DNA from: Chaunax sp. Z400 | Taxonomy: Eukaryota; Chordata; Actinopteri; Lophiiformes; Chaunacidae | DNA length: 64,000 nt | Assembly: GCA_037577475.1 (NCBI GenBank) | Contig: CM075184.1 | Coordinates: 32,071,594-32,135,593 of the forward strand | Direction: 5' to 3' | Part shown: positions 59,435 through 64,000 of the stretch, piece by piece | Numbering within the stretch: position 1 is the stretch's first letter | How the letters are laid out: the number at the start of each line of letters is the position of its first letter | Made by a program: the position numbers and the translations under genes | Notes under the pieces: model-generated | Database searches by the model: none | The model's input: only the letters and a program-made list of their open reading frames with translations | What the model was told of the DNA's origin: nothing

Positions 59435-62400
59435 TCACAGGTAGAGCTCTTTGGCTCTGATATGCTGCAGCTTCTCCCTCAGCATGCGGAAGGAGGGCCG
59501 CATCACGGAGTCCAGGGTCCAGCACTGCTTCATCAGGTCGTACACCACTGGCGAGCAGCCGTCCGGGGCGTCCATCTTGTATCCCTTCTCCACCCGGGGC
59601 ACCACCTCTTTCAACGGCTGAGAGACAGAGACACGTTGGTCACAACTGTGACAAAGTGACGCAAGCGCACAACAATGTCCAAGACGAACATAATTATTCT
59701 TCACAACAAACAAAAACTAAATATGTCACAAGTGGTGAAGCATGCAGAGGTAATTAAATTCATAATTTACACTACAAACTGTGACATTTTTATCACCTGC
59801 TCCAGTAGTTTAATGGCACGAATCTAATTATTCTGAGGTCAAAACATTTTACTAATCCAGTGCAATAATAAATAAGTAAGTACTGGTCCCAGCAAGAAAG
59901 TCTGCCATCTGCTGGTGCAGCTCAGACCCTGGTGAGCCACAGACATCTGGTGGTCAGGTACTTACAATTCTAGGGTAAGGCACGCGGCCAAAGGAGTAGA
60001 TCTCCCAGAGTAGGATTCCATAACTCCAGACGTCCGATTTGGTGGAAAACCTCTGTTGTGCGAGAAAAATAATTTAAAAATAAATAAAATAAAAAGGGGA
60101 ATCCGTCACATAAAAACATTCAGAGAGCAGCTGATGCTTTTTGCTTCCTCCAACCATCAGAACTGGGTTTCACTTTGTTTGGTTTTTGAGCTACTTCAGG
60201 ATTCAAATGAGGAAACATTAAGAGAATAACAATCACCACAAGCCTGATATTTCATTCCTATAGAAAAAGAAAAGTGTAGATTTGTAGATTTTTTGGATGT
60301 GCAGATTTGAAAGAATAAAAAAGGTAAAGTCCTGAACTAAGGACTAGAAACAAGGAGGGTTTGACTGTGTTTGTTTGTCTGTTATCAGAAACGTTCAGAA
60401 CAGATTTTGATGATTTTTTTTAGGTAGGGTGGGACCAAAGGAACAATCCATTAGATTTTGATGCTGATCTGGATCATAATCTGGATCCAGATTTTTACAA
60501 ATATTCTTTACCATTGTGGGAAAATTACAAGATTTTTGCTTCTAATTTTACGGATGATGCCAACAATGATTGGATAAAGATTTAACAGTGACATCCACAT
60601 GTCAAAGTGTGATCTGGGTTCTGGATCTGGTGAAATTCACTACTGTGAGATAACAATAATTCAACAGACTCACAACTAAGATCAAACTGTGTCTGAAACT
60701 GTGTTGATTCCGTTTGCTGTTAGGTTTGATGCATCATAAAAAAAGTTACTGAGCTAGATCCTGAAGAAAACCACCATTAATGAATAAATGAAATATGTCT
60801 TCTTGAATAACTTGTGTGATTCTAGGGGCAGCTTTTCATCGTCGAGGACTCGTATTATGAGGGTCAATCTGTGGTTGGAGGACTGCTTTTAGGTGCAGTG
60901 ATATAATGGGGGAACTGAGCTGTGGTGCAGGTTTGTGCTCTCTGAGTGAGTCTAGTTTAATAAACAAGTTGGTCCTCATGCTAGAACTGCTGGTATATGA
61001 AGAGACTTTCTTTGTACTTGGGATTTGCTCTATAACATTAATGAACAGACCTGTGGTACCAGAATCTGCCATTCTTCGTTAATTCTCATCCCTACTTCTG
61101 AATTGTCCCTGGTACTCATAGCAGGTGAAGCAGGTGTCTTATGGTTTCTCACCTTCTCCCTCAGTGCTTCAGGGGAGGTCCATTTGACGGGCAGTTTGGC
61201 GGTGTCCTGTATAGAGGAGGCCTCTTTGGTGAGGCCGAAGTCGCTGACCTTGGCGATGTTGTCGTCAGACACCAGCACGTTACGAGCTGCCAGGTCTCTG
61301 TGGACAAAGTTGTTGGCCTCCAGGTATTCCATGGCTTCACACACATCACTGGGTGACACAGCGAGACAGGAGAAATGATGAGTGACGACTCATTGAGTGA
61401 GATAATAACAACAACTACCCACAGGTGTGGTCTACTCCTTCATCTATGTGGAGTAAAAACAGGCTACATCTTAAAATCAATCATTCTTTACTTGCTTGAC
61501 ATTCATGAGTTAAAACTGAATTCCTGGTTACATTTCCCACATGAAATAATTAAGTAGTATGAAGTATTTAGTTCTCTAAGCATACACACTTATGTAATGG
61601 TTGCACTTATTTTAAGTTGTGCTGGGTTACAACATCAGCTAAATGACTCTTCATTCAAAAATGAATTGACTTGCAGATCAAACAGCCGTTTATGAAGGCA
61701 ATGAACCTGCAGGATGGCTGCTTGTCTACACAAACGGTTCTTTTAAGTTCAAAGTCAAGTGTGTGACGTTGGTCTTTTTTGAAATGCTAAAGAGCAGCAA
61801 ATTAGCTGTAGACACTTGTGCTGGTTAAATATTTGTCTTTGAAGGAGATGAAGGAGACTCACAGTGAGAACTTCAGTAAGCAGTCCCCGCCGAGCACGGT
61901 CCGTCCTCGAGAGCGCAGGTAGTCCACCAGGCTTCCCTGTGACACAGTCCACATTACTGACCCCACATAAGGACACTGAACATATTTAGCAAAGACTTTA
62001 CAGGTGGCTACAAACGGCACTGAGAGGCAGTTCTGTCCCCCAAATATCATGTTTTCTTTTATTATTTGTGATTTAATTCTTAAATCTTATTACTTAGTTA
62101 TTTAGGTGATTATTAATATTGCCGTGATTTGTAGTTATTTATCTATAAAATATGTACCGCTCCCATATCGACAAAGAAACACGAAGCTATCACCAGCAGC
62201 TGATTAGCTTAGCTTAGCATACAGACTAGAAACAGAGGGAAACCCCTAGCTTACACACTAATAAACAGGTTATTACATTGTGTACTGTTTTGTGCTTGAC
62301 TACTTTTTGTCAGGGAACAGTTGCCGGGCAACCAACCTTACTCCTAGCCAAGAAACAGCCAGTAAACAATAGCCTGTAAAAAATGTCTTTGTTTTTTTAA

Positions 62401-63885
62401 GCAACACTTTATAATATAAGTGTATTTATAATACTGTTCCACATGTTTTTAAATATACTGAGGCTCGTAAAAAAGGGAGATGGTAAAAACTCCTGTGTGA
62501 CAGACCTTAGCCATGTACTCTGTGACGATGTAGAGGCTGCCCCTCTCCTCAACTATTACCCCTAGCAGCTGCACCAGGTTGTTGTGCCTCAGTTGCCTGA
62601 AACACAAAAGAAGCAGAACAAATCAAGTGTTAGCGTGCAAAACATTAAAAGTGTCTTCTGTGTTTGTTTTTTTGTTCTTTAAAGATCTGATAAAAATAGC
62701 GATGGAACATTTTGTGATAGAGACCATTGTGTCTGTGGGAACACAGACAGAAAACAATGTACAGGTAGAGTGAAGGACGAAGAAAGAGAAGATCTCACGT
62801 CATGACAGAAGCCTCGGCAATGAAAGCCTGTGCTGTGGCGTCGTTTTTGATACACTTGACCGCCACCTTGGTCCCTCTGTAGTCTCCTACCATCACATCT
62901 GTCAAGGACAAAGATGACCTTTCAGTACGTTATCGAAGGCGACCTCTGCCTCCGTCATTATGGCTCTGATGTATGAAATTAAATGGTGCAGAGATGATTG
63001 TGAAACAAATGACATGTCTCACCTCCAAACTCTCCTTTGCCGATGGTCTGCAGGAGTTTCAGCTCCTTTCTGTTCAAGGCCCAGCCGCCTGCCAAGAGAC
63101 AGAAAACACTTACAGATCGTCGACTACAAGCAGGAGATATATCTATTAGATATACAAGTCTATGAGATCTATCATCTATCTACACATTAATCTCTCTCTA
63201 TATATATATCTATCTATCTACACATCTCTCTATCCATCCATCCCTCTCTGTCTATCCATCTATCCTACTCTCTATCCATCTATCTCTCTAGATCCATCCA
63301 TCCATCCATGTATCCATGTATCTATCTATCAACACAGGGGAACCCCCTGTATGTATTATTGCATCAGACACTAGAACTGTATTAAAACATCAGAAATTAA
63401 TTGGTGAGTTAATTTTTTTGGCCAGTATCTGACAGACAAGTATCTCATTTGGGAGGACAGGGTTTGATTTATTAGTTTTTCAGTTTCCTGGTGTAAGTAT
63501 TATCCAGGTCATCTGGATGCATCACTAGGAATGAAGAGAGGCAGAACGACCTTGAGAACTGGTGAAGCCCAGCATTCATCCCCAGACACACAGGGATTAA
63601 GAACCCTCTGCTGACTGATGCCATTATGACTAGGACGATAGCTTCCTGGAGGAGAGGAGGGCCTCGTCTGTATACTGTGCATGTGACTTCATGCTGGTGA
63701 GGTTTTTTTTACGTGAAAGAATATAAACACAGGCACAATTAAGAGCCCGTGTCCCTGCAGAGCAGTGCAATGAGCTCAGTGGTGCCCTTACTCCTGGAGA
63801 ACTCATCCTGTGCCGCCACTGTTCCCTCCATCAACTTGGGTTTAATCAGCCTGGTGCAAAGTCCATCCGCGTCTTTGGTGTAGTG
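59435..63885 (-). CDS. csk: Tyrosine-protein kinase CSK, 3' eight coding exons (5' end outside window)
   Basis: CSK phosphorylates the inhibitory carboxy-terminal tyrosine of Src-family kinases. Exons on the minus strand: 63885-63792, 63088-63023, 62898-62799, 62596-62506, 61936-61863, 61348-61153, 60052-59966, 59617-59435; phases agree and give 296 residues plus stop, corresponding to human residues 155-450. The first exon encodes the end of the SH2 domain (DADGLCTRLIKPK). Kinase landmarks: GKGEFG loop, VAVKCIK with the catalytic Lys (human K222), HRDLAARN (human D314), DFG (human D332), KWTSPEALREK. The last residues are AKELYL. As in other CSKs, the activation loop has no autophosphorylation tyrosine and there is no Src-type tail. 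The usual Ala of the APE motif is Ser here. The SH3 domain and most of SH2 must lie right of the window. Identification is secure; CSK rather than MATK fits sequence and neighbours. Confidence 0.96.
60365..60792 (+). repeat. Dispersed repeat family 'B', copy 2
   Basis: Aligned in order with 41.74-42.26 kb: 'ggtagggtgggacc', 'ggaacaatccattagatttt', 'ctggatccag', 'acaagatttttgcttctaa', 'gatgatgccaacaatg', 'aagtgtgatctgg', 'gagataacaataat', 'gagctagatcctgaagaaaa' and 'ccattaatgaa'. It lies in the csk intron between 60052 and 61153. Confidence 0.6.
63165..63335. repeat. CTAT/CCAT tetranucleotide repeat region
   Basis: Interleaved TCTA and TCCA units with TA interruptions, in the csk intron between the 63088 and 63792 exons. 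Probably polymorphic. Confidence 0.85.
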
Positions 63886-64000
63886 CTGGGGGGAATCAGA
63901 GGGAGAGAAATACATTTTCAATGCATGAACAGAAAACAGGTGGTCATTTTTGTCATGACTTATTTTTGAAAAAGCTTTAATATGAAATATGATGCATCTC

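Overview
The window is nuclear DNA of a bony, almost certainly teleost, fish. Three things point there: genes split into short exons with GT-AG introns, vertebrate gene families in a recognisable vertebrate order, and fish-type dispersed repeats (tRNA-headed SINE fragments, hAT and Tc1-like miniature elements, LINE tails, very long CA/GT runs). I cannot name the species. No bacterial, viral, CRISPR or toxin locus is visible.

Layout. (1) 1127-2212, minus: first three coding exons of a threonyl-tRNA synthetase of the TARS3 (TARSL2) type; the rest would lie left of the window. (2) 4319-16834, plus: complete ulk3, 16 coding exons, 469 residues, with a probable non-coding first exon ending at 3111 and a poly(A) signal at 17997. 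(3) 22835-23587, minus: an intronless GAS1-family Hedgehog co-receptor gene of 250 residues. (4) 28419-31620, minus: complete cplx3 (complexin 3), 3 coding exons, 156 residues, ending in a CAAX box. (5) About 31.6-58.2 kb: a gene-poor stretch with two hAT miniature elements bearing perfect 8-bp target duplications, a 52-bp AT-rich tandem array, a 17-bp GC-rich minisatellite, a 131-bp CA run and several old repeats. (6) 59435-63885, minus: the eight 3'-terminal coding exons of csk (end of SH2 plus the whole kinase domain); the 5' exons lie right of the window.

The order ulk3 - cplx3 - csk matches human 15q24 (ULK3, CPLX3, LMAN1L, CSK), so this is conserved vertebrate synteny. Two departures stand out: a GAS1-family gene sits between ulk3 and cplx3, and I find no lman1l between cplx3 and csk. 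GAS1 (Hedgehog co-receptor) and ULK3 (a GLI-regulating kinase) act in one pathway, but whether their adjacency matters is unknown. CSK (Src-family inhibition) and complexin 3 (ribbon-synapse SNARE clamp) have no evident link to them.

I found no clear undescribed biological system. The best leads are the GAS1 paralog's position, a composite DR1/E-box cluster upstream of gas1 and downstream of cplx3, a G-quadruplex motif just inside a ulk3 splice donor, the homeobox-like palindrome array, a near-perfect hairpin MITE, and at least five related copies of an unnamed dispersed repeat.
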